From Corynebacterium pilosum DSM 20521 = CIP 103422 (lineage in GTDB: Bacteria > Actinomycetota > Actinomycetes > Mycobacteriales > Mycobacteriaceae): a stretch of DNA of 64,000 nucleotides. Position numbers and translations under genes: made by a program. Below the pieces are notes generated by a model that saw only the letters and a program-made list of their open reading frames with translations, made no database searches and was not told the DNA's origin. Where the stretch lies: positions 62,189 to 126,188 of the forward strand of contig NZ_KB892468.1 in the NCBI RefSeq assembly GCF_000373805.1, in the 5' to 3' direction. Below, piece after piece: positions 36,201 through 44,787 of the stretch. Each line of letters begins with the position of its first letter. The first letter of the stretch is position 1.

Positions 36201-38024
36201 CGCGTCCTCGATGGTGGAGGCCTGCACGACCGCACGCGAACGGCCGTGGTTGCGGCGGGCGAGCGACCGGGCGACGGGGACGAGGTCCTCGTCCGCGCGG
36301 CCTTCCAGGAAGTCGGCTAGCGCTGCCGCGGCTGCTTTACGACGAGAGGGCAGCAAACCGCTGACCGGCAACGCGGCGGCGGTGGGGTTCTCGGGATCCA
36401 GCAGCTCAGCCTCGGTGCCTGCATTTTCTGCAACTTCGTAGTCGGAAGCATCGAAGTCGGTGACTACAAGGTGGGCGTTGGTGCCGCCGAAGCCGAAGCC
36501 GGACACACCAGCGATGCGGCGGCCGGAATACTTCGGCCACTCGCGGGAATCTTCGACCACCTCAAGGTGCTCCGCATCAAAGTCGATGTAGCGGTTGGGG
36601 GCGCTGAAGTTCACGCTGGGCGGGATGATGTCGTGGCCCATCGCCTCGATGACCTTGATCAGGGCCACCGCACCGGCGGCGGATTCGGAGTGCCCAATAT
36701 TAGACTTAGCGGACCCCAGCAAAGTTGGGTGCTTTGCCTCACGTCCTGCGCCGAGGACCTCTCCCAGGGCGGTGGCCTCAATCGGGTCACCCAGGATGGT
36801 GCCGGTGCCGTGCGCCTCAACATAGTCGACGCTGGTCGGATCGATGCCGGCATCCGCGTAGGCGCGGCGCAGCACGTCTACCTGCGCTTCGGGGTTGGGG
36901 GCGGTGAGTCCATTGGAGTGGCCATCAGAGTTCGTGGCGGAGCCCTTGATCACGGCCAGGATATTGTCGTCGTCGGCAAGCGCATCCTCAACGCGCTTCA
37001 AAATGACGATCCCCGCCGCGTCCGACCTGACGAAACCGTCGGCGTCGTCGGAAAATGCGTGGATGCCGCCGGTTGGGCTGATCACTCCCAACTCGCTGAA
37101 AGCGGTAGAAACAAATGGGCTGGCCAGGATGTTCACACCGCCGGCAACAGCCACGTCGGCCTCGCCATCGCGCAGGGCGCGCACGGCGTGATGCACTGCC
37201 ACCAGAGAGGAGGAACAGGCGGTGTCCACGTTCACGGAGGGACCGCGAAAGTCAAAGGCGTAGGACACGCGGTTCGGGATGATCGCGCTCGAGGTACCGG
37301 TCAGCGCGTAGGGGTGAGCCTCGGAAGGATCGGCGGTGATCAACATACCGTAATCGTTGTTGGAGGAGCCCAAGAACACGCCCACGGATTCGCCGCGCAG
37401 CTGGTTCGCCGGGATGTGCGCATCCTCCAGCGCCTGCCACGTCAGCTCCAGCACGATGCGCTGCTGCGGGTCCATGTTCTCCGCCTCGACGGGGCTAAGC
37501 CCGAAGAATTCGTTATCGAAGCTGGCGATGTCATCGAGGTAGCCGCCGCTGGTGTTCTGCTCCTCCATCTTGCGGCTCATCACCTCATCGCTGGAGTACT
37601 CGGACCAGCGCCCCTCCGGCAGCGGGCCGGTGGCGGTGCGGCCTTCGGCCAGCATGGCCCAGAATTCGTCGACGTTCTCTGCCTGCGGGAAGCGGCCTGC
37701 GCGCCCGACGATCGCGATATCGCGGGCCTGCGGCGACTCCGCAGCGGTACGACGATACTCCCGCGCCACCGGACGCGCCTCATCCTCCGCCGGGCCGTTG
37801 ATCAAGCGATCTGACAGGGCGGCGATGGTGGGAAATTCGTACGCGATGGTGGGATCCAGCTGGCGCCCCAACAGGTTCTCTAACTCACCAGACAGAACGA
37901 CCGCATCACGTGAGGCCAAGCCGAAAGATTCGAGTGGCTTGTTTACGTCGAGTTCTGCCACGGGCACGTCCGTAGCCTGAGACACCCAGTTGAGTATCCA
38001 GTCGGACAGTTCCTGTTGAGTCAT
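33252..38024 (-). CDS. pks13: polyketide synthase Pks13 (mycolate condensase)
   Basis: This 1590-residue multidomain enzyme condenses two fatty chains to the beta-keto precursor of corynomycolate. The order is ACP1 (phosphopantetheine Ser38 in FGLASRD), KS (Cys270 in VDTACSSS; EAHGTGT and NIGHSE downstream), AT (GMSMGEIAAA), ACP2 (Ser1163 in LGLDSLMG), an acidic linker and TE (Ser1393 in GGWSFGGALAF). ATG 38024 gives the usual ACP start MTQQELSDW. The frame open to 38093 lacks similarity. It acts after FadD32 and before CmrA reduction. Confidence 0.97.
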   Translation of the reverse strand: MTQQELSDWILNWVSQATDVPVAELDVNKPLESFGLASRDAVVLSGELENLLGRQLDPTIAYEFPTIAALSDRLINGPAEDEARPVAREYRRTAAESPQARDIAIVGRAGRFPQAENVDEFWAMLAEGRTATGPLPEGRWSEYSSDEVMSRKMEEQNTSGGYLDDIASFDNEFFGLSPVEAENMDPQQRIVLELTWQALEDAHIPANQLRGESVGVFLGSSNNDYGMLITADPSEAHPYALTGTSSAIIPNRVSYAFDFRGPSVNVDTACSSSLVAVHHAVRALRDGEADVAVAGGVNILASPFVSTAFSELGVISPTGGIHAFSDDADGFVRSDAAGIVILKRVEDALADDDNILAVIKGSATNSDGHSNGLTAPNPEAQVDVLRRAYADAGIDPTSVDYVEAHGTGTILGDPIEATALGEVLGAGREAKHPTLLGSAKSNIGHSESAAGAVALIKVIEAMGHDIIPPSVNFSAPNRYIDFDAEHLEVVEDSREWPKYSGRRIAGVSGFGFGGTNAHLVVTDFDASDYEVAENAGTEAELLDPENPTAAALPVSGLLPSRRKAAAAALADFLEGRADEDLVPVARSLARRNHGRSRAVVQASTIEDAVKRLRQVADGKVSVGIATTDSPATMGPVFVYSGFGSQHRKMVKQLVDVSPFFCSRMEELDRFIDFEAGWSALDIVRDDEQTYDTNTAQVTITAIQIAVTDLLAKLGITPAAVAGMSMGEIAAAYAAGGISDADAMRIACHRARLMGEGEEMTADTPQEGAMAVVELTREALQDFVDKHEEAAGIEPAVYAGPGMTTVGGPVAAVDYLVAALEEDGKFARKMRVRGAGHTSALDPIMGELGFEIAGVEAQPIRIPLFSSVERGRVFEPGEVVHTDQYFLTMTRQPVYFQDAIEKAFEAGHMTLVEICPNPVAIMGMMNTAFACGKPDAQLLYTMKRKVDEVESLVDLAAKLYVQGQDVDFGAIYGSGDVISAPFTQFKQVQHWTKARPNSSGSGALPGVRVALPDGKTAFGAQADQVFSPHQLIEAAAEAVAPGSRVVATEERGSLPASGDVTTLVESTLGGVSIKVFAADAIVAEGFATTLALDAPQSVPGVAEISPSAETTAVEVDEDIEQIRWDANSGESVEDRLRAIVSESMGYDVDDLPLELPLIDLGLDSLMGMRIKNRVENDFQIPPLNVQALRDASVADVITMVEEAVAGEESSVPRTPEEKNETPIEKETREKTESSQGVGVAPRDASERMVFGAWAKYTGAAAAGVTSELPKISEEEASNIASHLTERSGTEITATDVREAATLEPLANMVREGLETEVEGNIRVLREEGDGPAVFMFHPAGATTVVYEPLTRRLNNVPVYGVERLEGSLEERAAAYLDDILRYANGGKIVLGGWSFGGALAFEVASQLRDREDAPEIEFIALLDTTQPREPVPDTMEETKARWQRYADFAKDTYGLDFEVPFDLLETAGEEALMGMLEHVLATTDASEHGLAAGVLEHQRASFVDNQILGKIDFTRWADVDVPVLLFRSERMHDGAITLEPRYADIAEDGNWGQIVDDLTIVQCPGDHLAMPDEPVIGIVGKHMNEWIERLS

Positions 38025-38150
38025 GGAGCGCTTCCTTTTCCTTCCGCTACGGTTATTTACGGAAACTAAAAGTCTATCGCCCCATTGTCTCACTTCGTTA
38101 CTGAAGACACACCACCCACACCCCGTAGGGCATGGGCGGGTCGTGAGCGC

Positions 38151-39989
38151 TTACTGCTCCAAGTAGTTCTTCTGGTTCACCCGGCGCGCAATCTTGCCCG
38201 CGGACGAACGCGCGATCTCATGCGGCGCGAAGAACTGGATCTCATGCGGCGATACGCCATGGACGTTGGTCACAGCCTCACGGATCGCCTCTTCCGCGGC
38301 GGCATCGCCGTCAGCGGAGGCGTTGTCGGCACGCTCAATGAAGAGCACGAGCTTTTCGACGTCGTCCCCTGGCACCGCGAAGGCAGCGACAGAGTCGGGG
38401 CGCACGTGCTCCGAAGCCTCGGCGACCGTGGCCTCAATGTCCTGCGGGTAGTGGTTGCGGCCGGCGATAACGACAAGGTCCTTCAGGCGGCCGGTGATGT
38501 AGAGGTGGCCCTCATACAGCACGCCCAAGTCGCCGGTGGCCATCCAGCCGGTGTCTGGTGCGCCGTCGACACGTGATCCCTCTGCTAGGCGCTCGCCCAG
38601 CGTGTTCTTGAAGGTCGCTTCAGTCTCCTCTTCGCGGTTCAGGTAGCCCACGGCCATGTTGTCGCCGTGTGCCCAGAGCTCGCCGACGACACCGTCAGCG
38701 ACCTCGGCGTGAGTTTCTGGGTCCACCACGGTGAAGAACAGGTTGCTCACCGGCTGACCGTTCGAGGCGAAAGGCACGCCGTCCTCCACTGGCACGGCCT
38801 TGCCTGCAGCCAGTTCGTCGCGGTCGAAGCGTGTGAACAGCGGGCGCTCGTCGGTCTGCGGAGTCGAGAGCATCAGTGATGCCTCAGCCAATCCATATGA
38901 CGGGCGCAGCACCTTCGTGTCCAGCCCATAGTCCTCAAACGCGGCGATGAAGGCGTTCACGGCCCCTTCCATGACCGGTTCGGAACCGATGATGATGCCA
39001 TCCACACGCGACAGGTCTAGCTCTTCGCCTTCTGCTGGCTTGCCATAACGCGAGGCCAGCTCGAGGGCGAAGTTCGGGACGACGGTGTAAATGTGTTTGT
39101 CCTCGTCGCCCTCTCGCTTGTTCAACTGGTCCACCCAGCGCTTCGGCTGCTGCACGAAGTCGCGCGGGCTCATCAGCTCGAACTCCAGGCCAAGCATGGT
39201 GACGAACAAGGTCAGAATGATGCCCATGTCATGGTGAAGCGGCAACCACGCGCTCAGGCGCAGTGGCATCTTCAGGTTCGCACCAGCATAGATCTGCAGG
39301 ACGTTGGTCAGGATGGAGCGGTTCGTCAACTCCACGCCGGCGGGGTTACGGGTGGAACCAGAGGTGTACTGGAGGAACGCGGTGGAGTCGATCGGCATGA
39401 CGGTCTGCGTCATCGCTGCCATCTGGCCCTCAGGCGTTGCCGAAGGGTTGAGGTAGGACTGCGCGAGGCTATCCGGGAGCGTATCGACGGCCACCACACG
39501 CGGACGTTCCCGCGAAGGAAGCTCAGCGAAGTACTCGCGCACCGTGCCCGCGGAGCGGGTGTTGGTTAGCACGGTCTTCGCGCCTGCATCGCCGAGAACA
39601 GCCTTCAGGTGATCGCCGTGGCCTGGTTCTTCTGGATCATAGAGCGGCACCGGAACCTGGCCGGCGTAAAGCGCGCCCAAGAAACCGAAGATGTACTCAG
39701 GCGAGTTGCCTGCCAGGATGGCCACGCGGTCGCCCATCTTGCCCACCTGCTGGAGGCGCGCCGCGACCGCCTTGATGCGGGTATTGATCTCCGTGCGGTT
39801 GTAATCCACCGGGGTGCCTTCGCGGTTCTCGGAATAGTCCCAGAAGCGCATGCAGTGGCGTTCGCCCCCGCCGAGTTGCAGGTCACCCATGTACATCATC
39901 TCGGCCATGCCGGCCAGGGTGAGTTGTGGTGCGAGTGCAATCGAGCCGTCTTCGCTGTAGAACTGTGCGATCAGCTTGGAAAGATCCAT
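38151..39989 (-). CDS. fadD32: long-chain fatty-acid-AMP ligase FadD32
   Basis: This is an adenylate-forming enzyme of 612 aa that activates the meromycolate chain as acyl-AMP and loads Pks13 ACP1. The P-loop-like motif is LQYTSGSTRNPAG. Other blocks are SAWLPLHHDMG, PSYGLAEASLML, DTGWMATGDLGV, and the C-terminal LKDLVVIAGRNHYPQDIE. The ATG at 39989 starts MDLSKLIAQFYSEDGSI. A gap of 126 bases to pks13 is unusually large for the cluster and may carry a secondary promoter. Confidence 0.96.
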   Translation of the reverse strand: MDLSKLIAQFYSEDGSIALAPQLTLAGMAEMMYMGDLQLGGGERHCMRFWDYSENREGTPVDYNRTEINTRIKAVAARLQQVGKMGDRVAILAGNSPEYIFGFLGALYAGQVPVPLYDPEEPGHGDHLKAVLGDAGAKTVLTNTRSAGTVREYFAELPSRERPRVVAVDTLPDSLAQSYLNPSATPEGQMAAMTQTVMPIDSTAFLQYTSGSTRNPAGVELTNRSILTNVLQIYAGANLKMPLRLSAWLPLHHDMGIILTLFVTMLGLEFELMSPRDFVQQPKRWVDQLNKREGDEDKHIYTVVPNFALELASRYGKPAEGEELDLSRVDGIIIGSEPVMEGAVNAFIAAFEDYGLDTKVLRPSYGLAEASLMLSTPQTDERPLFTRFDRDELAAGKAVPVEDGVPFASNGQPVSNLFFTVVDPETHAEVADGVVGELWAHGDNMAVGYLNREEETEATFKNTLGERLAEGSRVDGAPDTGWMATGDLGVLYEGHLYITGRLKDLVVIAGRNHYPQDIEATVAEASEHVRPDSVAAFAVPGDDVEKLVLFIERADNASADGDAAAEEAIREAVTNVHGVSPHEIQFFAPHEIARSSAGKIARRVNQKNYLEQ

Positions 39990-40070
39990 GGGTGTCCTTT
40001 GTGTCTTCGGGTGCCAGTCAGTTAGTTATCTTGTTTATCTTAGTTTCGGAAACCAAATGTTACATAGACG

Positions 40071-41006
40071 CTAGCCATTAATCGCCTGGTGCGCCCAATC
40101 GACCACCCACTGGTTAGCGGTGGTGCCCGGAATAACATTCGGATTCGTGGCGTACTGGGCGTGCAAGCCATTGGCGTTGATGAGCGCTTCCGCCCTGCCT
40201 AAAGCATTTCCCACGTCATAAGGTGCGTCACAAATGGAGTCATTTGGCGCGCAGATTTGGAAAGCGCGGTCCTGCAGTGCGCCGAACCCCCCGACACGGG
40301 GTCCGCGCATGCTGGCACCGGGCACGATGGGCTGAATCAGCCGCTCCACGGGCTCCAGCGCGATCTCTGCGCCCACGCCTCCTAGCTCAATGCCGGGGTT
40401 CACACCCACACCGTTTTCCCGACGACCATCGGCAATCATGATGGCCCCGAGGACCTTCTCCGCCGGCACTGCCCCGTGCCCCTGGCCGATCTGCGTGGCG
40501 AGGTCACCGACAATAACCGCGCCCTGCGAGAAACCAGCAAGGATATATTTCGTGCCGGGGCACGTCTCATTCATGTACCGCAGTTCCCCATCCAGCTTCG
40601 ACGTTCCCTCGTCACGAGACTCGTCGTAACTCATCTCGTCCTGGGACTGGATGTTCTTGAACTGCGCCGTGTACGGCAGCGTCCACACCTTCACATGATC
40701 CGGCGTGTACGCCGCCTGCAGCGGCTGCGTGATCGACAGCATGAAGCTGTGCGGATTCGCCTGCGGGTTCATCGGATCATCGCTTGCCGACGATTCCCAC
40801 GTCCCCGGCGCAGAAATGAATTCTACGTCGGGGCACCAGTCCGGTTGCTGCGGCTCCGCCTGTTGAGAAGGCGCAGGTTCCCCTGGTTGTTCCGGTGGCA
40901 ACGGCTGCTGGTCATTCGTCGAAAAGAACTGGTATGTTCCTAGCCCGATGAGAGCCACGACAATGACGACGGCGGCGACGGTCACGGATTTACGCATCGT
41001 GCGCAT
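40071..41006 (-). CDS. cutinase-like esterase/phospholipase (Rv3802c-like)
   Basis: This is a secreted or membrane-anchored serine hydrolase of 311 aa. It has one N-terminal hydrophobic segment (about 8-27), a Pro/Gln-rich linker and a cutinase fold with the nucleophile motif LAGFSQGAVI. The Rv3802c family is essential in mycobacteria and linked to mycolate envelope homeostasis, with lipase and thioesterase activity in vitro. MRTMRKS has two possible ATG starts; the first is used. It lies directly upstream of fadD32. Confidence 0.88.
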   Translation of the reverse strand: MRTMRKSVTVAAVVIVVALIGLGTYQFFSTNDQQPLPPEQPGEPAPSQQAEPQQPDWCPDVEFISAPGTWESSASDDPMNPQANPHSFMLSITQPLQAAYTPDHVKVWTLPYTAQFKNIQSQDEMSYDESRDEGTSKLDGELRYMNETCPGTKYILAGFSQGAVIVGDLATQIGQGHGAVPAEKVLGAIMIADGRRENGVGVNPGIELGGVGAEIALEPVERLIQPIVPGASMRGPRVGGFGALQDRAFQICAPNDSICDAPYDVGNALGRAEALINANGLHAQYATNPNVIPGTTANQWVVDWAHQAING

Positions 41007-41012
41007 GCTCCT

Positions 41013-41489
41013 TTAGCAGAGGTTGGCGTGCGCGGCGTCGTCGAGAAGCTTGGTCACTTCCTGATGGTCAAGGTCGGTGCGGCCCTGCTCGATGAGCTGA
41101 CCGGCCACCGCGTCACGGGTGATTGTTTCTCCCCCGCAAATCGTGCGGGCGGTACCAATCAATTGGGATTCAACGTTCTCGACATTAATGTCCGAACCTG
41201 CGATTTCATCAAGAAAATCCTGCTCCTCCGCTACATACTGCGCTTCGGTGGTAGGGATCTCCTCGATCTCGCGGGCACCGAGGTCCTCCGGCTGATCGCC
41301 CGCGGGCGGCGCGACCGGAGTCGTCTCCTCAGTAGTCGTGTCCTTGGTCGATGTTTCAGACGGGGATGTCGCCACCGGCGCTGGGCTGGAAGGCTGAGTG
41401 ACATCCTCGCTGTCGACTGTTGCCCCGCCACACGCCGCGAGGCCGAGGCCTGCGGTCAGTGCGATGGCGCTTAACGCGATTCGACGCAC
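41013..41489 (-). CDS. DUF732-type lipoprotein
   Basis: A 158-residue lipoprotein with lipobox GLGLAAC (about Cys20), a Ser/Thr/Pro-rich spacer to residue 70 and a C-terminal helical domain FLDEIAGSDINVENVES...ARTICGGE. The two spaced cysteines (TICGG and the terminal HANLC) fit the DUF732 pattern. Function is unknown. It sits between cop1 (three bases) and the cutinase-like gene (six bases), within the mycolate cluster. Confidence 0.8.
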   Translation of the reverse strand: MRRIALSAIALTAGLGLAACGGATVDSEDVTQPSSPAPVATSPSETSTKDTTTEETTPVAPPAGDQPEDLGAREIEEIPTTEAQYVAEEQDFLDEIAGSDINVENVESQLIGTARTICGGETITRDAVAGQLIEQGRTDLDHQEVTKLLDDAAHANLC

Positions 41490-41492
41490 GGG

Positions 41493-43448
41493 CTACTTCC
41501 TCTCTTCGCGGACCGCGCCATTGATCTGGCTGATGGTGCCGTTCTCGAAATCGATAGTCAGGCCGCCGGCCGGGATCTCCTTCATATCAGAGGTTGGGTA
41601 GCCCAGCGGGCCCTGCTCCCAGCGGGACTTGCCCCACTGGTCGAAGATGTCACCGTAGTAGATGACGTGCGCGCCAGTCTTCGGGGACCAGTAGATGTTG
41701 CCCTTCTCGAACTCTTGGAACGCGCCGCCCCGGATAGCGATCTCGTTGGAGGTTGGGAAGCCCAGGTTCGAACGTGCGGTGTTCATCTCGCCGTACTTGG
41801 TAGCGATCGCGCCGTAGACCATGTTGTGGGACTTATCCGGGTTGCGGGTGAGGAAGCCGTGCTGGAATGGCTGGACGTAGCCCTCGCCGATCTTCACGGC
41901 TTCGCCGGTGGGGTAACCCAAGTTGCCGCGCTCATAGTTGTTCTTGCCCCATGCGTTAAACATGTCCCCAGGGATTGCCCAGGCGCCGGTCTCATGGGTC
42001 CAGTAGATGGAACCGTTTTCGAAGTGGACGTAGCGGCCCCGACCGTCTGGAGTTGCAATTTCGCCAGTCTTCGGGAAGCCAAGCCAGCCGGGTGCTCCTC
42101 CCAGTTCGTTGTACTTCGCCAGAATGGCGCCGAACAGTGGCTGCGCGCCGGTCTCTGGGGACCAGAACGCGGTGCCGGAACGGAAGTCCTGCGCCTTGCC
42201 GTCAGCGACGTCGTACTCGTTGTTCACACACGAGCCGATGATGCCAGACGCGGTGGCCTGGGCAATGGCGCCGATTGGCTGGCACTGCGCGCCGCGGTCA
42301 GACTCTGGGATGGCCAGCGCATTGGCGATGTATGGCCACGCCTCGGTCATCTCAAACTGCCAGTACTCCCAGGAGTGCACACCAGATGGGCGATACTTCA
42401 CGATCGGCTTGACGCCGCTCTTGGTCGCATAGTCGACAAAGGTTGCGGTGGTCATACGTGAGATGACCTCCAGGCCCACGCCTGCAGGGTTGGCGGCACC
42501 CTTCGCCACCGAGCCTGGCTGGCCGAAGTCATCTTTGCCGTTACCTGCAGAAACGTAAACGGTCTTATCCTTGAGCGCTTCGGTGCCCAGCTTTGGATCG
42601 TGGTCGATCCAATCCTGAGAGCCGATCGGGCCCCACATCTTGGTGGAATCGTAGCCACCGCCATCCATCTGTGCCGCCTGGATTGCCTGCGGCATGCCAG
42701 GGGTGGTGGTGTCCAAGTAACCGGAGAAAGAACCGACGAAATCGAACAGGTGCGGGTTGCGCTCTGCCAGGTTCATCGCGGCGGTGCCACCCATGGACAG
42801 GCCGACGACCGCGCGCTTCTCATTGGAGCGGAACTCGTTGTTCAGGATGGGCACGAGTTCCTTGGTCAGGAAGGTTTCCCACATGTAGTGCTTGCCGTTG
42901 TCCGGCTGCTGCCAGTCAGAGTAGAAGGAAGACTCGCCACCAACCGGCAGGATCACGTTGACGTTCTTGTCGGCGTAGAACTGCTCGATGTTGGTCTCGA
43001 TGGTCCAGCCGGATTCGTCGTCACGCGCACGCAGGCCGTCGAGCGCCCATACCTCTGGGAACTTCGCGCCTGGATTCGAGTGCCAGTCACGGGCCAGCAG
43101 GATCTGCACCTGGATGAGTTCCTGGGGCATCGCTGCGGACTTGATCCACACTGCGACGCGTCGGTTGGTCAGCCACTCGATGCGGTCGACCTCAACTCCT
43201 GCTGGCAGGCCCTCAATCTGGGGCTTGTACTCTGTGTCGATCGGGGTGCGCTGTAGCGGGTCAGACGGACGAAGGCCATCGGACATGCCCGAGGAGCCGA
43301 TCACAGCGCCCAAGTCAGTTGAACTACTGGAGAGTCCCTGCTGGGCGTGGGCTGGCATTACGGACAAGCCCATTGCAAGGACGGTCGGCAGTGCAACCGC
43401 TGTGGCAATGCGAGCCGCACGCGGGGAACGGGAAACGGAAGAACGCAT
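41493..43448 (-). CDS. cop1: mycoloyltransferase with LGFP repeats (PS1/Cop1)
   Basis: This secreted protein of 651 aa has a signal peptide (about 1-35, ending AHA), an antigen-85-type esterase domain and a C-terminal repeat region. The nucleophile motif is [21 protein letters not shown], shortened here to GLSMGG, and the His motif is GVHSWEYWQ. Four LGFP-type repeats follow (LGFP, LGYP, LGFP, LGYP), thought to bind the cell wall. It transfers mycolates to trehalose or arabinogalactan. ATG 43448 begins [14 protein letters not shown]; the upstream in-frame residues are not signal-like. Confidence 0.93.
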   Translation of the reverse strand: MRSSVSRSPRAARIATAVALPTVLAMGLSVMPAHAQQGLSSSSTDLGAVIGSSGMSDGLRPSDPLQRTPIDTEYKPQIEGLPAGVEVDRIEWLTNRRVAVWIKSAAMPQELIQVQILLARDWHSNPGAKFPEVWALDGLRARDDESGWTIETNIEQFYADKNVNVILPVGGESSFYSDWQQPDNGKHYMWETFLTKELVPILNNEFRSNEKRAVVGLSMGGTAAMNLAERNPHLFDFVGSFSGYLDTTTPGMPQAIQAAQMDGGGYDSTKMWGPIGSQDWIDHDPKLGTEALKDKTVYVSAGNGKDDFGQPGSVAKGAANPAGVGLEVISRMTTATFVDYATKSGVKPIVKYRPSGVHSWEYWQFEMTEAWPYIANALAIPESDRGAQCQPIGAIAQATASGIIGSCVNNEYDVADGKAQDFRSGTAFWSPETGAQPLFGAILAKYNELGGAPGWLGFPKTGEIATPDGRGRYVHFENGSIYWTHETGAWAIPGDMFNAWGKNNYERGNLGYPTGEAVKIGEGYVQPFQHGFLTRNPDKSHNMVYGAIATKYGEMNTARSNLGFPTSNEIAIRGGAFQEFEKGNIYWSPKTGAHVIYYGDIFDQWGKSRWEQGPLGYPTSDMKEIPAGGLTIDFENGTISQINGAVREERK

Positions 43449-43677
43449 AAGAATTGTCCTCAAAGTGTGTCGAAGGTGCAACAACTCGCCACCGGCATCC
43501 ACGTACCAACGCTTCCCGGGGGTTCCCCTCCCCCGGGCGTGCGTTTGTCGGATGGTTCCGTGGTGCCTGTGGCTGTGTTGTTTTATCTAGTTAAGTTGTC
43601 GGTAAAGCGATCGTGATTGTTACACGAGCGCAATCGACCTCAAGTTTAAGTTCAACTTGAGACTTTCTTCAAGCGAC

Positions 43678-43705
43678 ACACCTTAAAGGTGTTAAAAAGG
43701 GCTTT
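43678..43705 (-). terminator. hairpins downstream of the second mycoloyltransferase
   Basis: AAAAAGccCTTTTT-like and ACACCTT/AAGGTGT stems lie one to 28 bases after the stop at 43706. A further inverted repeat TCAAGTT...AACTTGA is at 43640-43660. Together they separate the gene from the cop1 promoter region at 43449-43705. Confidence 0.45.
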
Positions 43706-44722
43706 TTACCACGCGTTCATGACATTCAGCACACGCGGCTTGGTGCGCTCGAGCTGGTAATCCCACTGGTTCCAGTTATGCATACCGGTAGCCGGGTAGT
43801 CCTGGGCGACGTTAAGGCCTTGAGCCTGAGCCTTCACAACCCACAGGCGGGTGGAGAGGTTCGAGATCAGCTCCAGGGCAGCGCCGGAGGCGATGTGCTC
43901 GGGACGGACATTCGCGTCCGCTGGGCTTGGTAGACCGGAAGCGGCGGAGACGTAGACGTCAGTCTTGTACAAGCCATCCATGTTGTGGAACGGATCGTTC
44001 TCAAAACGGCGCGGGGAGATCAGCGAACCGTACATAGCGTTGATGTTGAAGCCGCCCGCGTCCAGCAGTGCGAGGCGCACCATCGTCTGAGCGCCAGGCA
44101 GCGTGGTGGTCAGGTAGCCGGAGTAGGACAGGACCTGACGGAACTGGTGCGGGTGCTTCCCGGCCAGGTTCATCGCGGCGGTACCACCCATCGACAGCCC
44201 CGCAATGGAATTGTTGGTAGGAGAAACACCGAAGTGCTGCTGCAGGTAGGCCGGCAGCTCCTGAGTCAGGAAGGTCTCCCACTGGTAGCGCACCGGGTTG
44301 TTGTAGTCATAGGTAGCTGGCGCGTTCCAGTCAGCATAGAAGGACGCGGTACCGCCGACCGGCATCACCAGGGTGATGTTGGAATCCTTGTAGGTCTGCG
44401 CTGCGTTGACGTCGTTGACCCACGCGCTGGTGTGGTTGGCTGCGCGCAGGCCATCGAGCATATAGAAGCCTGCGTTGCCGCCGCGGATGGCGGGCTGGAT
44501 CTGGACCGTGATGTTGTAGCCGCTGGCAGGCGACCACACATCACAGCGCTGCACCCAGAAGCCAACGGGGTCCCACTCACAGTGGCCGGTAGCATCAGGG
44601 CGCAGCCAATCGCGTGGCGCTGCTTGGGCGGTGCCGGTTCCAACAACCAACAGGGCTGCTGCAGTAGCAATCGCCGTGATCAGAGCGACGATGCGACGAC
44701 GAACCATAGATAGTGTGGACAT
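43706..44722 (-). CDS. cmt2: mycoloyltransferase (antigen-85 type)
   Basis: A 338-residue secreted mycoloyltransferase with a Sec signal ending near GTAQAAP (about residue 36) and a single alpha/beta-hydrolase domain. The nucleophile is in [13 protein letters not shown], and the histidine is in GMHNWNQWDYQL, where HNW replaces the HSW of Cop1. No LGFP repeats are present. Its position between cop1 and aftB matches the fbp genes of mycobacteria and cmt2 of C. glutamicum (recalled). Confidence 0.92.
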   Translation of the reverse strand: MSTLSMVRRRIVALITAIATAAALLVVGTGTAQAAPRDWLRPDATGHCEWDPVGFWVQRCDVWSPASGYNITVQIQPAIRGGNAGFYMLDGLRAANHTSAWVNDVNAAQTYKDSNITLVMPVGGTASFYADWNAPATYDYNNPVRYQWETFLTQELPAYLQQHFGVSPTNNSIAGLSMGGTAAMNLAGKHPHQFRQVLSYSGYLTTTLPGAQTMVRLALLDAGGFNINAMYGSLISPRRFENDPFHNMDGLYKTDVYVSAASGLPSPADANVRPEHIASGAALELISNLSTRLWVVKAQAQGLNVAQDYPATGMHNWNQWDYQLERTKPRVLNVMNAW

Positions 44723-44787
44723 TGCTCTCCTCGTACGTACGGAAGCCTTAAAAGTAAAGCGTTATCTGCACGTTACCAAGTCGTGTC

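Noticed and set aside
34470-36320. 616-codon ORF antisense to pks13
   Set aside because: Composition is that of a complementary-strand shadow (His/Arg/Gly-rich, no motif).
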